The position numbers were made by a program, and so were the translations under genes. Below are positions 16,535 to 23,951 of a DNA stretch of 59,999 nt, piece after piece (positions within the stretch are counted from its first letter, which is position 1; every line of letters begins with the position of its first letter). Origin of the DNA: Chloroflexota bacterium (GTDB lineage Bacteria > Chloroflexota > Anaerolineae > JAAYEA01); assembly GCA_019873665.1 (NCBI GenBank), contig JAIOAV010000013.1, forward strand, positions 1 through 59,999. Direction: 5' to 3'. The notes beneath the pieces were generated by a model. The model searched no databases and had not been told where the DNA came from. It was given only the letters and a program-made list of their open reading frames with translations.

Positions 16535-16563
16535 TTGCGCCGCTGCCCCGTTTGAGCTACACT
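16535..16563 (+). promoter_or_regulatory. Predicted promoter for the creatininase-GH4-URO-D unit
   Basis: TTGCGC (16535-16540) and TACACT (16558-16563) are 17 bp apart. The site is about 50 bases upstream of the creatininase-like start and back-to-back with the GH32 promoter. Confidence 0.4.
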
Positions 16564-16615
16564 GTGGACGTCCCACAACCGACGAGCCGCATGATCGCCA
16601 GAGGAGGTGCATCGT

Positions 16616-17395
16616 ATGCGCTGGGAATGCCTGACTGGCCTGGAATTGGCACGGGCGCGAGAGCAGAGCGGCGGGGTCTGCCTGCTGCCGGTGGGCAGCC
16701 TGGAAAAGCACGGCACGCACTTGCCTACGGGCACGGACACGCTGACTGTTCACGCACTCTGCGTTGCAGCAGCGGAGCGTGAGCCCGCCGTCGTGGTGCC
16801 ACCCCTCTATTACACCCACGTCAAGGAGATGAAGAACAACATCGGTGCTATCGCGCTGGACACGCCCCTCTTGATGCAGATGGTGGACAATCTCTGCGAC
16901 GAGATCGCGCGCAACGGCTTTCATAAGATCATCCTCGTCAACGGACACGGCGGCAATCGCTACTGGCTCCCTCTCATGATGATGGACTATGGCGACGCCG
17001 ATAGGGAGTATGCCGTCTATCTTTATCGCGGCAGCATCATGAGCGGGATGGATCACCTGCGCGAGTCGCCGGTCAAGGAGAGCCATGCCGGGGAGCTGGA
17101 GACGAGCGTCGGCCTGCACCTCTTCCCAGAGCATATCCATATGGACGCGTTACCGGCGGAGCCAGGACTGCCCCGTGAGCTGCCCCCTGTCTCCAGCTAC
17201 ACGCCGGTGGAGTGGGTCAGCATGTACCCTGATGCCTACGCCGGCGACGCGCGCCCCGCCACCGCGGAAAAGGGGCGGATCATCTTCGAGGCGGCTGTCG
17301 CCAAGCTGGCTGAGACGATTCGTGCTGTGAAAGCGGATCGGGAGACGTTGGCGCAGATAGAGTGGTTCAGCCGCGCCAAGCGGCACCCGGCCTGA
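16616..17395 (+). CDS. Creatininase family amidohydrolase
   Basis: The 259-residue protein belongs to the creatininase/creatinine amidohydrolase superfamily of metal-dependent amide hydrolases. That superfamily also includes FAPy deformylase-type and mycofactocin MftE-type members. Metal-ligand motifs visible are LPVGSLEKHGTHLPTGTDT near residues 24-42 and VNGHGGN near residues 118-124, with a glutamate in SHAGELETS. True creatinine degradation is unlikely to be its role. The sugar-locus context suggests action on a modified sugar, lactone or amide, but this is inference. ATG 16616 is chosen over GTG 16607 because GAGGAGG (16601-16607) is eight bases upstream of it. Confidence 0.87.
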   Translation: MRWECLTGLELARAREQSGGVCLLPVGSLEKHGTHLPTGTDTLTVHALCVAAAEREPAVVVPPLYYTHVKEMKNNIGAIALDTPLLMQMVDNLCDEIARNGFHKIILVNGHGGNRYWLPLMMMDYGDADREYAVYLYRGSIMSGMDHLRESPVKESHAGELETSVGLHLFPEHIHMDALPAEPGLPRELPPVSSYTPVEWVSMYPDAYAGDARPATAEKGRIIFEAAVAKLAETIRAVKADRETLAQIEWFSRAKRHPA

Positions 17396-17464
17396 GGCGT
17401 TGCACGCTTCGTTCGTATCCACAAGCGGGACGCTCCCGCGACTAACCAAAAGGAGACATCCATC

Positions 17465-18823
17465 ATGGGCACGGCAGTCAAAATCTCAGTCATCGGCGCG
17501 GGTAGTGCCACCTTCTCGCTCGGCTTGGTCAAGGACCTTTGCCTGACGGAAAGCCTGGCAGGAAGCATGGTCTCGTTTATGGACATCAACCCGGAGCGCT
17601 TGGAGATCGTTCACAAGCTAGCGGAGCGCTATGCCGCAGAGCTGGGCGCGGACCTGCGCTTTGAGAGCACGGAGGACCGCGAGGCATCGCTGGAGGATGC
17701 GGATTTCGTCATCAACACCGCCTATGTGAAGGGCCACTATCACGCGCGGGACACCCGCGAGGTTACCGCGAAGCACGGCTACTATTACGGCGGTGTCGGC
17801 ATCGGCAGCTACGATAACCTGCAACTTATGCTGGATGTGGCCTTTGACATGGAGCAGATCTGCCCCGATGCCTGGCTCATTCAGTCCGGCAACCCGGTCT
17901 TTGCCGGATCAACGTTGATGACGCGCGAGACGGACATCAAGGTATGCGGCCTCTGCCACGGGCACTATGGCGTCTATGAGATCGCGCGCACCATCGGGCT
18001 GGAGGACATGTCCAAGCTCACCTGGCAGGCGCCGGGCGTGAACCACAACATCTGGCTGACGCACTTCTTCTATGATGGCAAAGACGCCTATCCGCTGATT
18101 GACGAGTGGATTCGCACCAAAGGTGAGGAGTACTGGCGCACGCACATTGCCACACGCACGCACGACACGCAGATGTCGCGCGCTGCCGTGCACCAGTATC
18201 GCATGTATGGCCTGTTCCCGATCGGCGATACGGTGCGCCGCGGTGGCTGGTGGTATCACACCGACTTGGCCACGAAAAAGTACTGGTACGGCGAGCCTTT
18301 CGGCGGCCCCGATACCGAGATCGCACGCCCGGTGCATGTCGCTGGCCTGGAAAAGCGCATGGCGGAGATGGCCAGCGTGGTCAATGATCCGAAGGCGAGT
18401 GCCGTGGCGCTGTTCGGCCGCGAGAAGACGCGCGAGCAGCAGGTGCCGATCATAGATGGGCTGGTGAACGACCACGAGGGGCAGTTCCAGGTGAATGTGC
18501 CGAACAATGGCGCCATCTCCGGCATCGCGGATGATGTGGTGGTGGAGGTGCCCGCCATCGTCAATATCAAGGGAATCCAGCCAATCCAGGTGGGGCCGTT
18601 GCCGCAGAAGGTTATGCTGGAGCATGTCCTTCCGGAAGTGCTCGACATGGAACGGCAGCTCCATGCTTTCTTGACGGGTGATCGCTCCATGCTCCTCTGG
18701 AACGTGCTGGAGAGCCACCAGACGCGCAGCTATGACCAGGCTATGGCGGTGCTGGAGGACATCCTGAACATGCCGGCAAACGAGAATCTGAAGGAATACT
18801 TCCGCTGGCCTGAGAATTGGTAG
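17465..18823 (+). CDS. GH4 family NAD+- and Mn2+-dependent glycosidase (alpha-galacturonidase/glucuronidase-like)
   Basis: GH4 enzymes hydrolyse glycosides through an NAD+-dependent oxidation-elimination mechanism. The 452-residue protein has an N-terminal Rossmann motif (ISVIGAGSATFSLGLVKDL), NPVF at about 143-146, and the metal-binding cysteine motif CHGHYG with C164. It ends with NKGxIxNLPxG-like sequence (VNIKGIQPIQVGPLP). The CHG class of this motif is found in alpha-glucuronidase or alpha-galacturonidase-type members such as LplD, rather than in alpha-glucosidase (CHE) types. Uronic acid glycosides are therefore the best guess. AAAAGGAG is 8-9 bases before ATG 17465. It lies between the creatininase-like and URO-D-like genes on the same strand. 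Confidence 0.9.
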   Translation: MGTAVKISVIGAGSATFSLGLVKDLCLTESLAGSMVSFMDINPERLEIVHKLAERYAAELGADLRFESTEDREASLEDADFVINTAYVKGHYHARDTREVTAKHGYYYGGVGIGSYDNLQLMLDVAFDMEQICPDAWLIQSGNPVFAGSTLMTRETDIKVCGLCHGHYGVYEIARTIGLEDMSKLTWQAPGVNHNIWLTHFFYDGKDAYPLIDEWIRTKGEEYWRTHIATRTHDTQMSRAAVHQYRMYGLFPIGDTVRRGGWWYHTDLATKKYWYGEPFGGPDTEIARPVHVAGLEKRMAEMASVVNDPKASAVALFGREKTREQQVPIIDGLVNDHEGQFQVNVPNNGAISGIADDVVVEVPAIVNIKGIQPIQVGPLPQKVMLEHVLPEVLDMERQLHAFLTGDRSMLLWNVLESHQTRSYDQAMAVLEDILNMPANENLKEYFRWPENW

Positions 18824-18843
18824 GCGGGCGAGGCGATTTCAGG

Positions 18844-18868
18844 GGGAGGCGCTGCGCAAGCGCCTCCC
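18844..18868 (+). terminator. Strong hairpin after the GH4 gene
   Basis: Arms GGGAGGCGCT (18844-18853) and AGCGCCTCCC (18859-18868) pair perfectly over 10 bp with a 5-base loop. No T tract follows, so it may be a pause, an mRNA-stability element or a partial terminator between the GH4 and URO-D-like genes. Confidence 0.4.
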
Positions 18869-18934
18869 GACTCGGGGGACGCGGCGTAAGTAGGAGCCTG
18901 CCTCGCTACCCGCAATTGGCAAGTTGGGGGCAAG

Positions 18935-20026
18935 GTGGATTCACGCGAACGGACCTTTTTGGCGCTCCGGCATGAGGAGCCGGATCGGGTGCCGATCGAC
19001 TTCTGGATGTCTAGTGGCTTGCGGCATAAGCTGCTATCTGCGCTGCGCGTCTCCGAGGAGACGTTCCTCGATCAACATGATGTGGATCTGCGCTATATCG
19101 CTGGCCCTCGCTTCATCGGCCCGCCGCTGCGCGCGTTCGCAGATGGATCGAGTGAGGACCTGTGGGGCGTGCGCCGCCAGACGGTGGTCGTGCCGACCGG
19201 CGACAGCGTAGAGAGCTACCAGGAGGTGGTTGACTCGCCGCTGGCGGCAGCGACTACCGTGGCGGAGATCGAGGTGTATGACCACTGGCCCTCTCCTGAC
19301 TGGTTCGATTATGGCGACATCGCCGCCCAGTGCGCGGCGATCCGCTCTCAAGGGCGGGTGGCGGTGTTCATGGGCGACCGCCTCAACCGCATCGCCCAGC
19401 TCAAGCCGGCGATGTACCTGCGTGGGGTGGAGCAGATCCTCCTTGACATGGCGTGGCAGCCCGATCTGGCCCATGCCATCATAACGCACATCCGCCGTTT
19501 CTATGAGGGGTATGCCGAGCGGGTCTTTGACGCGGCAGACGGCCAGCTCGACATCGTGCTCATGGGCGATGATTTCGGCTCGCAGCAGGGACCGCTCGTC
19601 TCGCCGCGCATGTGGCTCGACTTTCTGGGCGATGGCTTTGCCAGTTACGTGCGCCTCGCCAAGAGCTATGGGATCATGGTCATGCACCATACCTGCGGCT
19701 CGGTGCGACACCTCATCCCCCTGATGATCGAACGCGGGCTGGATATCTTGCAGTCGCTGCAGCCCGAGGCTGCCGGGATGGACGGGCGGGCGCTCAAGCG
19801 CGAATTCGGCGGTCGCCTGGCATTCCATGGTGGCATTTCGATCCAACGGGCCCTTCCCTTTGGCACACCGGAACAGGTACGCGACGAGGTGCGTGATCGT
19901 TTTGCAGCTCTTGCGCCTGGCGGCGGCTATATCGCCTGCACCGCGCACAACATCCAAGCAGATGTGCCGGTGGAGAACGTGCTGGCACTGCTCGCAGCGT
20001 ATCGGCAGTACGGCGCGTATCGGTAA
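18935..20026 (+). CDS. Uroporphyrinogen decarboxylase (URO-D) superfamily protein, MtaA/CmuA-like
   Basis: The 363-residue protein belongs to the URO-D superfamily, which contains haem-pathway HemE and also corrinoid or cobalamin-dependent methyltransferases such as MtaA. It starts with the family hallmark RERTFLALRHEEPDRVPIDFW. It carries MHHTCGS at about residues 249-255, equivalent to the zinc-binding HxC site of MtaA-type enzymes, and MGDDFGSQQGPLVSP. No corrinoid protein gene is next to it, so methyl transfer is not demonstrated. It is the last gene of the GH4 cluster, which suggests a role in catabolism of a modified sugar. The GTG 18935 start follows a GGGGGCAAG tract. Confidence 0.8.
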   Translation: MDSRERTFLALRHEEPDRVPIDFWMSSGLRHKLLSALRVSEETFLDQHDVDLRYIAGPRFIGPPLRAFADGSSEDLWGVRRQTVVVPTGDSVESYQEVVDSPLAAATTVAEIEVYDHWPSPDWFDYGDIAAQCAAIRSQGRVAVFMGDRLNRIAQLKPAMYLRGVEQILLDMAWQPDLAHAIITHIRRFYEGYAERVFDAADGQLDIVLMGDDFGSQQGPLVSPRMWLDFLGDGFASYVRLAKSYGIMVMHHTCGSVRHLIPLMIERGLDILQSLQPEAAGMDGRALKREFGGRLAFHGGISIQRALPFGTPEQVRDEVRDRFAALAPGGGYIACTAHNIQADVPVENVLALLAAYRQYGAYR

Positions 20027-20135
20027 CCTAACTTCATGGGATGAGGCTTGCCACGTCCGGCGAACGCAGGTGCCGCGCATGGCAGCACATGTTGCGCTCC
20101 TGACCCTATTTCACTTTCATCACGCGGGAGGAATG

Positions 20136-21656
20136 ATGCTCGCCAAGGTAACCAGTTGTGCTGTCATCGGCTTGGAGGGAGCACTGGTTGATGTAGAGGT
20201 TGATATCGCACGTGGCCTCTTTTCCTTCGTTCTCGTGGGGCTGCCAGATGCCGCTGTGCAGGAATCGCGTGAGCGGGTGCAGGCTGCCATCCGCAACTCC
20301 AACTGCCAGATGCCGGTCAGACGGATCACCGTCAACCTCGCCCCGGCTGATATTCGCAAGGAGGGGCCGGCCTATGATCTCCCCATCGCCCTCGGCATCC
20401 TGTTGGCGAGCGAGCAGATCTCAGCCGACGTCAGCGATGCCCTCTTTATCGGCGAGCTTTCGCTGGATGGCGCGGTGCGGCATGTGAATGGCGTGCTGCC
20501 GATGGTGAGCCTGGCGCGAGAGAAGGGGATTGGGCGAGTCTATGTGCCCGCCGTGGATGCGCCAGAGGCGGCGCTGATACCCGGCATCGAGGTAATCCCG
20601 GTCGCCACACTCGGGGAGTTGGTGGCGCACCTGCAGGGGTATGTGCTCATCCCGCCCTATCGCTCGACCTTCGATTTGAGCCGGCTCGACGAGCCGCAGT
20701 ATGCCTCGGATTTTGCCGAGATCAGAGGGCAGGAGAGCGTCAAACGCGCGCTGGAGGTGGCCGCAGCGGGCAATCACTGCATCCTGATGGTCGGTCCGCC
20801 TGGCGCAGGCAAGACGCTGCTCGCGCGCTCGACGCCTTCGATCCTGCCCAACATGACGATCGAGGAGGCGCTGGAGGTAACCAAGATTTTCAGCGTCTCC
20901 GGGCTGCTGCCACCGGGCCAACCAATGATGCTACACCGTCCCTTCCGCGCTCCGCATCACACTATTTCCAACGCCGGGCTGGTGGGCGGCGGTCATTGGC
21001 CGCGCCCCGGCGAGATCTCGCTGGCGCATAGAGGCGTCCTCTTCCTGGATGAGCTGCCCGAATTCGGCCCGCACACATTGGAGCTCCTTCGCCAGCCGCT
21101 GGAGGATCACATAGTCACCATCTCCCGCGCGCAAGGCTCGCTCACCTTCCCGGCGAACTTTATGCTGATCGCGGCGATGAACCCCTGTCCCTGCGGCTAC
21201 TATGGCGATTCTACCCACGAGTGCACCTGCTCCAGCGCGGCTGTCATCCGCTATCAGCAGCGCATCTCTGGCCCGCTTCTGGATCGCATTGACCTGCACA
21301 TTGAAGTGCCGCGTGTGGAGTACGAGAAGTTGAGCAGTGACCGTCTGGCCGAGCCGAGCGCCCAGATCCGCGAGCGCGTGCAGCGCGCGCGGGAGGCGCA
21401 GCGGCGGCGTTTTGCTGGGACCAGGCTCCTCAGCAACGCGGACATGGGGCCAAAAGAGGTGCGCGAGTATTGCGTGCTGGATGAGACGGGGAGGAACCTG
21501 ATGAAGGCGGCCATGCGGCAGCTGGGCATGAGCGCACGGGCCTTTCACCGCATTCTCAAGGTGTCGCGCACCATTGCGGACCTGGCGGGGAGTGAGCGGA
21601 TCGAGACGGCGCATCTGGCCGAAGCGCTGCAGTATCGGACGAGAAGGCAGATGTGA
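20136..21656 (+). CDS. comM: YifB/ComM-like AAA+ ATPase (magnesium chelatase-related)
   Basis: ComM-type proteins are hexameric AAA+ helicases that help branch migration during natural transformation; in many bacteria the role is unproven. The 506-residue protein begins with the typical MLAKVTSCAVIGLEG and has the Lon-like ChlI domain. It has Walker A GPPGAGKTLLAR at about residues 219-230, the LFLDELPEF Walker B, the zinc-like AAMNPCPCGYYGD motif and the C-terminal Mg-chelatase domain. ATG 20136 matches the family start and has GGGAGGA (20126-20132) upstream; the frame remains open to 19827 but overlaps the URO-D gene. It stands alone between the sugar locus and a zinc-ribbon gene. Confidence 0.93.
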   Translation: MLAKVTSCAVIGLEGALVDVEVDIARGLFSFVLVGLPDAAVQESRERVQAAIRNSNCQMPVRRITVNLAPADIRKEGPAYDLPIALGILLASEQISADVSDALFIGELSLDGAVRHVNGVLPMVSLAREKGIGRVYVPAVDAPEAALIPGIEVIPVATLGELVAHLQGYVLIPPYRSTFDLSRLDEPQYASDFAEIRGQESVKRALEVAAAGNHCILMVGPPGAGKTLLARSTPSILPNMTIEEALEVTKIFSVSGLLPPGQPMMLHRPFRAPHHTISNAGLVGGGHWPRPGEISLAHRGVLFLDELPEFGPHTLELLRQPLEDHIVTISRAQGSLTFPANFMLIAAMNPCPCGYYGDSTHECTCSSAAVIRYQQRISGPLLDRIDLHIEVPRVEYEKLSSDRLAEPSAQIRERVQRAREAQRRRFAGTRLLSNADMGPKEVREYCVLDETGRNLMKAAMRQLGMSARAFHRILKVSRTIADLAGSERIETAHLAEALQYRTRRQM

Positions 21657-21772
21657 GGGGGACTGCACTCCGTATATCTCGCTCGACGTCGTCGCAGGGA
21701 CGCTCCAACGGATGCCAGCGCTGGTTCGCGCTCCATGCGCGGAGACTGGTGCAAGCGGAGCTAACCGGCAGT

Positions 21773-21801
21773 TTGACACCAGGACGGCATCAAGCTACTA
21801 T
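21773..21801 (+). promoter_or_regulatory. Predicted promoter for the zinc-ribbon gene at 21935
   Basis: A perfect TTGACA (21773-21778) and TACTAT (21796-21801) are separated by 17 bp. The 278-base gap between the comM-like gene and the zinc-ribbon gene otherwise shows nothing recognisable. The leader would be about 125 bases. Confidence 0.45.
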
Positions 21802-21934
21802 AGTCGCAAGAGCGGGAAGGTGCCTTGGCAGAGGTTTCATGATGATGTCCCGATGCCCCACTGTGCAAGGAACACCGCATATATCAGCGGTCAGATGAGG
21901 CTCGCAGCATTGGTGAGACTGGGGAGAAGAGCAG

Positions 21935-22675
21935 ATGACAACACGCATGCCTCGCTACGATGTGCGCAATGATGGGATCGGTCCATATGCGGTCTTTTAT
22001 TGCGAGAGGTGCGACCGCGAGTTCCGTAGCACGCCCGATGTGGGCGGCACCGTCGTCAAGGAGGTAGGCCGCAGCGCCCTGGGTGGGCTCCTGCGCAACG
22101 TGCCATTGGTCGGCGCGGCGGCCGATCGGGTTTTGGATGACCAGCGTTATACTACTAGTCTGACACAGCAGCAATTGGATGCGGCCTGGAAACAGGTCGA
22201 GGCCAACTTTCACGAGTGCCCTACCTGCCGGCTGGTGGTCTGCTCCAGCGACTGGGATGCCCAGACGGGCTATTGCACCGAAGATTCGCCGCGGCGCGAG
22301 GAGATTGCCCAGGCGCAGGCCGAGCAGGCCGCAGGGGTATTGAAGGGGCTTGCCAGCGCATTTGGGCTGGACCAGGCGGTGCGCAGTGTGGCCGACGCTG
22401 CCAAGGCGGCGAGCGCCAATCTGCCTCGCTGCTCCAAGTGTGGCAAGCCGCAGCCGGTGGGCACCAAGTTCTGCCCGGAGTGCGGTGGCCAGGTAGTGCA
22501 GGCGGCGGCTGGGCGTTGCCCCAAATGCGGTGCTGAGGTCAAGGGCGCCAAGTTCTGCCCGGAGTGCGGCACCAAGATCGAGCGCGCAGCGGCCCCCGCC
22601 ATCTGCCCGAATTGCGGCAAGGAGACCAAGGGCGCCCGCTTCTGCCCGGAATGCGGCACCAAATTGGCCGCATAG
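21935..22675 (+). CDS. Zinc-ribbon repeat protein (hypothetical)
   Basis: I do not recognise a named family. The 246-residue soluble protein has an N-terminal CERCDREF / CPTCRLVVC cysteine pair set (about residues 23-95). A glycine-rich segment follows (GGTVVKEVGRSALGGLLRNV). The C-terminus has three tandem zinc ribbons (CSKCGKPQPVGTKFCPECGG, CPKCGAEVKGAKFCPECGT, CPNCGKETKGARFCPECGT). No membrane helix is evident. The tandem ribbons recall the three-ribbon protein at 9929-11041, but the rest differs. GGGGAGAAG precedes ATG 21935. A strong terminator follows, so it is probably monocistronic. Confidence 0.75.
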   Translation: MTTRMPRYDVRNDGIGPYAVFYCERCDREFRSTPDVGGTVVKEVGRSALGGLLRNVPLVGAAADRVLDDQRYTTSLTQQQLDAAWKQVEANFHECPTCRLVVCSSDWDAQTGYCTEDSPRREEIAQAQAEQAAGVLKGLASAFGLDQAVRSVADAAKAASANLPRCSKCGKPQPVGTKFCPECGGQVVQAAAGRCPKCGAEVKGAKFCPECGTKIERAAAPAICPNCGKETKGARFCPECGTKLAA

Positions 22676-22773
22676 CACCCGGCGGCGCGACGGGAGGTAG
22701 GCTGTCGCCGCACTGACGACTATGCCCGGGGACGCCAGGCGGGACAAGGTCGACAGGTGTTTTGCATGGGTAT

Positions 22774-22820
22774 CAACTCGGCAGAGAGGATCTGTGGCTC
22801 TCTGCCGAGTTGCTTTTTGG
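22774..22820 (+). terminator. Rho-independent terminator
   Basis: Arms CAACTCGGCAGAGAG (22774-22788) and CTCTCTGCCGAGTTG (22798-22812) pair perfectly over 15 bp with a 9-base loop, followed by CTTTTTGG. It ends the zinc-ribbon transcript and insulates the GMP synthase promoter downstream. Confidence 0.85.
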
Positions 22821-22838
22821 GTCATAGTTTCGGGCGCG

Positions 22839-22866
22839 TTGACGGGGCCTGAGCTTTGGGTATAAT
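22839..22866 (+). promoter_or_regulatory. Predicted sigma-70 promoter for the GMP synthase subunit gene
   Basis: TTGACG (22839-22844) and a perfect TATAAT (22861-22866) are separated by 16 bp. The leader of about 60 bases contains no purine-riboswitch core that I can see. Confidence 0.65.
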
Positions 22867-22934
22867 CTGCGCTGGTAAAGGGAGCAAGGCTCTCTGAGAA
22901 GGCAGTTCCCAAGCGCTCAATAGGAGGCCAGCAC

Positions 22935-23897
22935 ATGACCGAAGAGATCACTGCCGCGGCTCTAGACCCGGAGCGTTTCATTGAGGAGAAGGTCGCCGAG
23001 ATCAGGCGTGTCGTGGGAGACGGGATAGCCATCAACGCCCTCTCTGGCGGCGTGGATTCCTCCACCGTGACGATGCTCGGGCACCGCGCCCTGGGCAAGC
23101 AGCTCAAGACGGTATTCATCAACAATGGCCTGATGCGCCAGGGGGAGCCAGAACAAGTTGTCGGCTTCTTTCGCGATCTCGGCGTCCCCGTAGATGTGGT
23201 TGACGCGCGCGCCGAGTTCTTTGCCGCATTGAAGGGGGTAACCGATCCGGAAAGGAAGCGCGAAGCTATCACCCAGACCTTCTACCGCGATGTCTTTGGG
23301 CGCATCGTGCATGAGAGTGGTGCCCGGTATCTGCTACAGGGAACGATCCTCACCGACATTGACGAAACGGTCGCCGGCATCAAGCGGCAACATAACGTCT
23401 TTGCGCAACTGGGCATCGATCCGCAAGCGGCCTTTGGCTATCACATCATCGAGCCGCTGGTGCAGCTCCGCAAGGATGGCGTGCGCAAGCTGGGCAAGGC
23501 GCTGGGCCTACCGGCTGAGCTCTTTGCGCGCATCCCATTTCCGGGGCCAGCGCTGGCGGCCCGCGTGATCGGCGAGGCTACGCCGGAACGGATCGAGACG
23601 GTGCGTCGTGCCACGGCCGTCGTCGAGCGGTGGCTCCAGGGAAGCGGCGCGTTCCAATATCTGGCGATCCTGCACGAGGATCGCGTGACCGGCATGCGCG
23701 ACGGCAAGCGCGACTTTGGTCAGCAGATCGAGGTGCGGTGCTGGGATAGCGTGGACGCGCGCACGGCAACGCCGACGCGGTTGCCGTTTGAGCTGCTGGA
23801 GCGGATAGCGAGCGAGATCATCCGCGAGGTCCCTGGCATCGTCAGCGTCACCTACAACATCGCCACCAAGCCGCCCTCCACCATCGAGGCGGTGTGA
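22935..23897 (+). CDS. guaA: GMP synthase ATP-pyrophosphatase subunit (GuaA C-terminal part, stand-alone)
   Basis: The protein adenylates XMP and transfers ammonia to give GMP, the last step of guanine nucleotide synthesis. It is 320 residues and covers only the ATP-PPase domain (NALSGGVDSSTV, P-loop at residues 37-43) and the dimerisation domain (ARIPFPGPALAARV; C-terminal TYNIATKPPSTIE). The ~190-residue glutaminase domain that precedes it in most bacterial GuaA proteins is absent, and no candidate subunit is adjacent. This matches the split (archaeal-type subunit B) arrangement. AGGAGG lies upstream of ATG 22935. Its partner pathway gene guaB is 28 kb away at the head of the purine operon. 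Confidence 0.92.
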   Translation: MTEEITAAALDPERFIEEKVAEIRRVVGDGIAINALSGGVDSSTVTMLGHRALGKQLKTVFINNGLMRQGEPEQVVGFFRDLGVPVDVVDARAEFFAALKGVTDPERKREAITQTFYRDVFGRIVHESGARYLLQGTILTDIDETVAGIKRQHNVFAQLGIDPQAAFGYHIIEPLVQLRKDGVRKLGKALGLPAELFARIPFPGPALAARVIGEATPERIETVRRATAVVERWLQGSGAFQYLAILHEDRVTGMRDGKRDFGQQIEVRCWDSVDARTATPTRLPFELLERIASEIIREVPGIVSVTYNIATKPPSTIEAV

Positions 23898-23951
23898 AAG
23901 CCGGCGGCCGCTCCACCTGCCCCTTTCGAACCAGATGATTGTGATCTTTCA

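Noticed and set aside
22867..22934. Purine riboswitch before the GMP synthase gene
   Set aside because: The short leader lacks the conserved three-way junction sequences of guanine/adenine riboswitches. The guaB leader at 51114-51233 lacks them as well.
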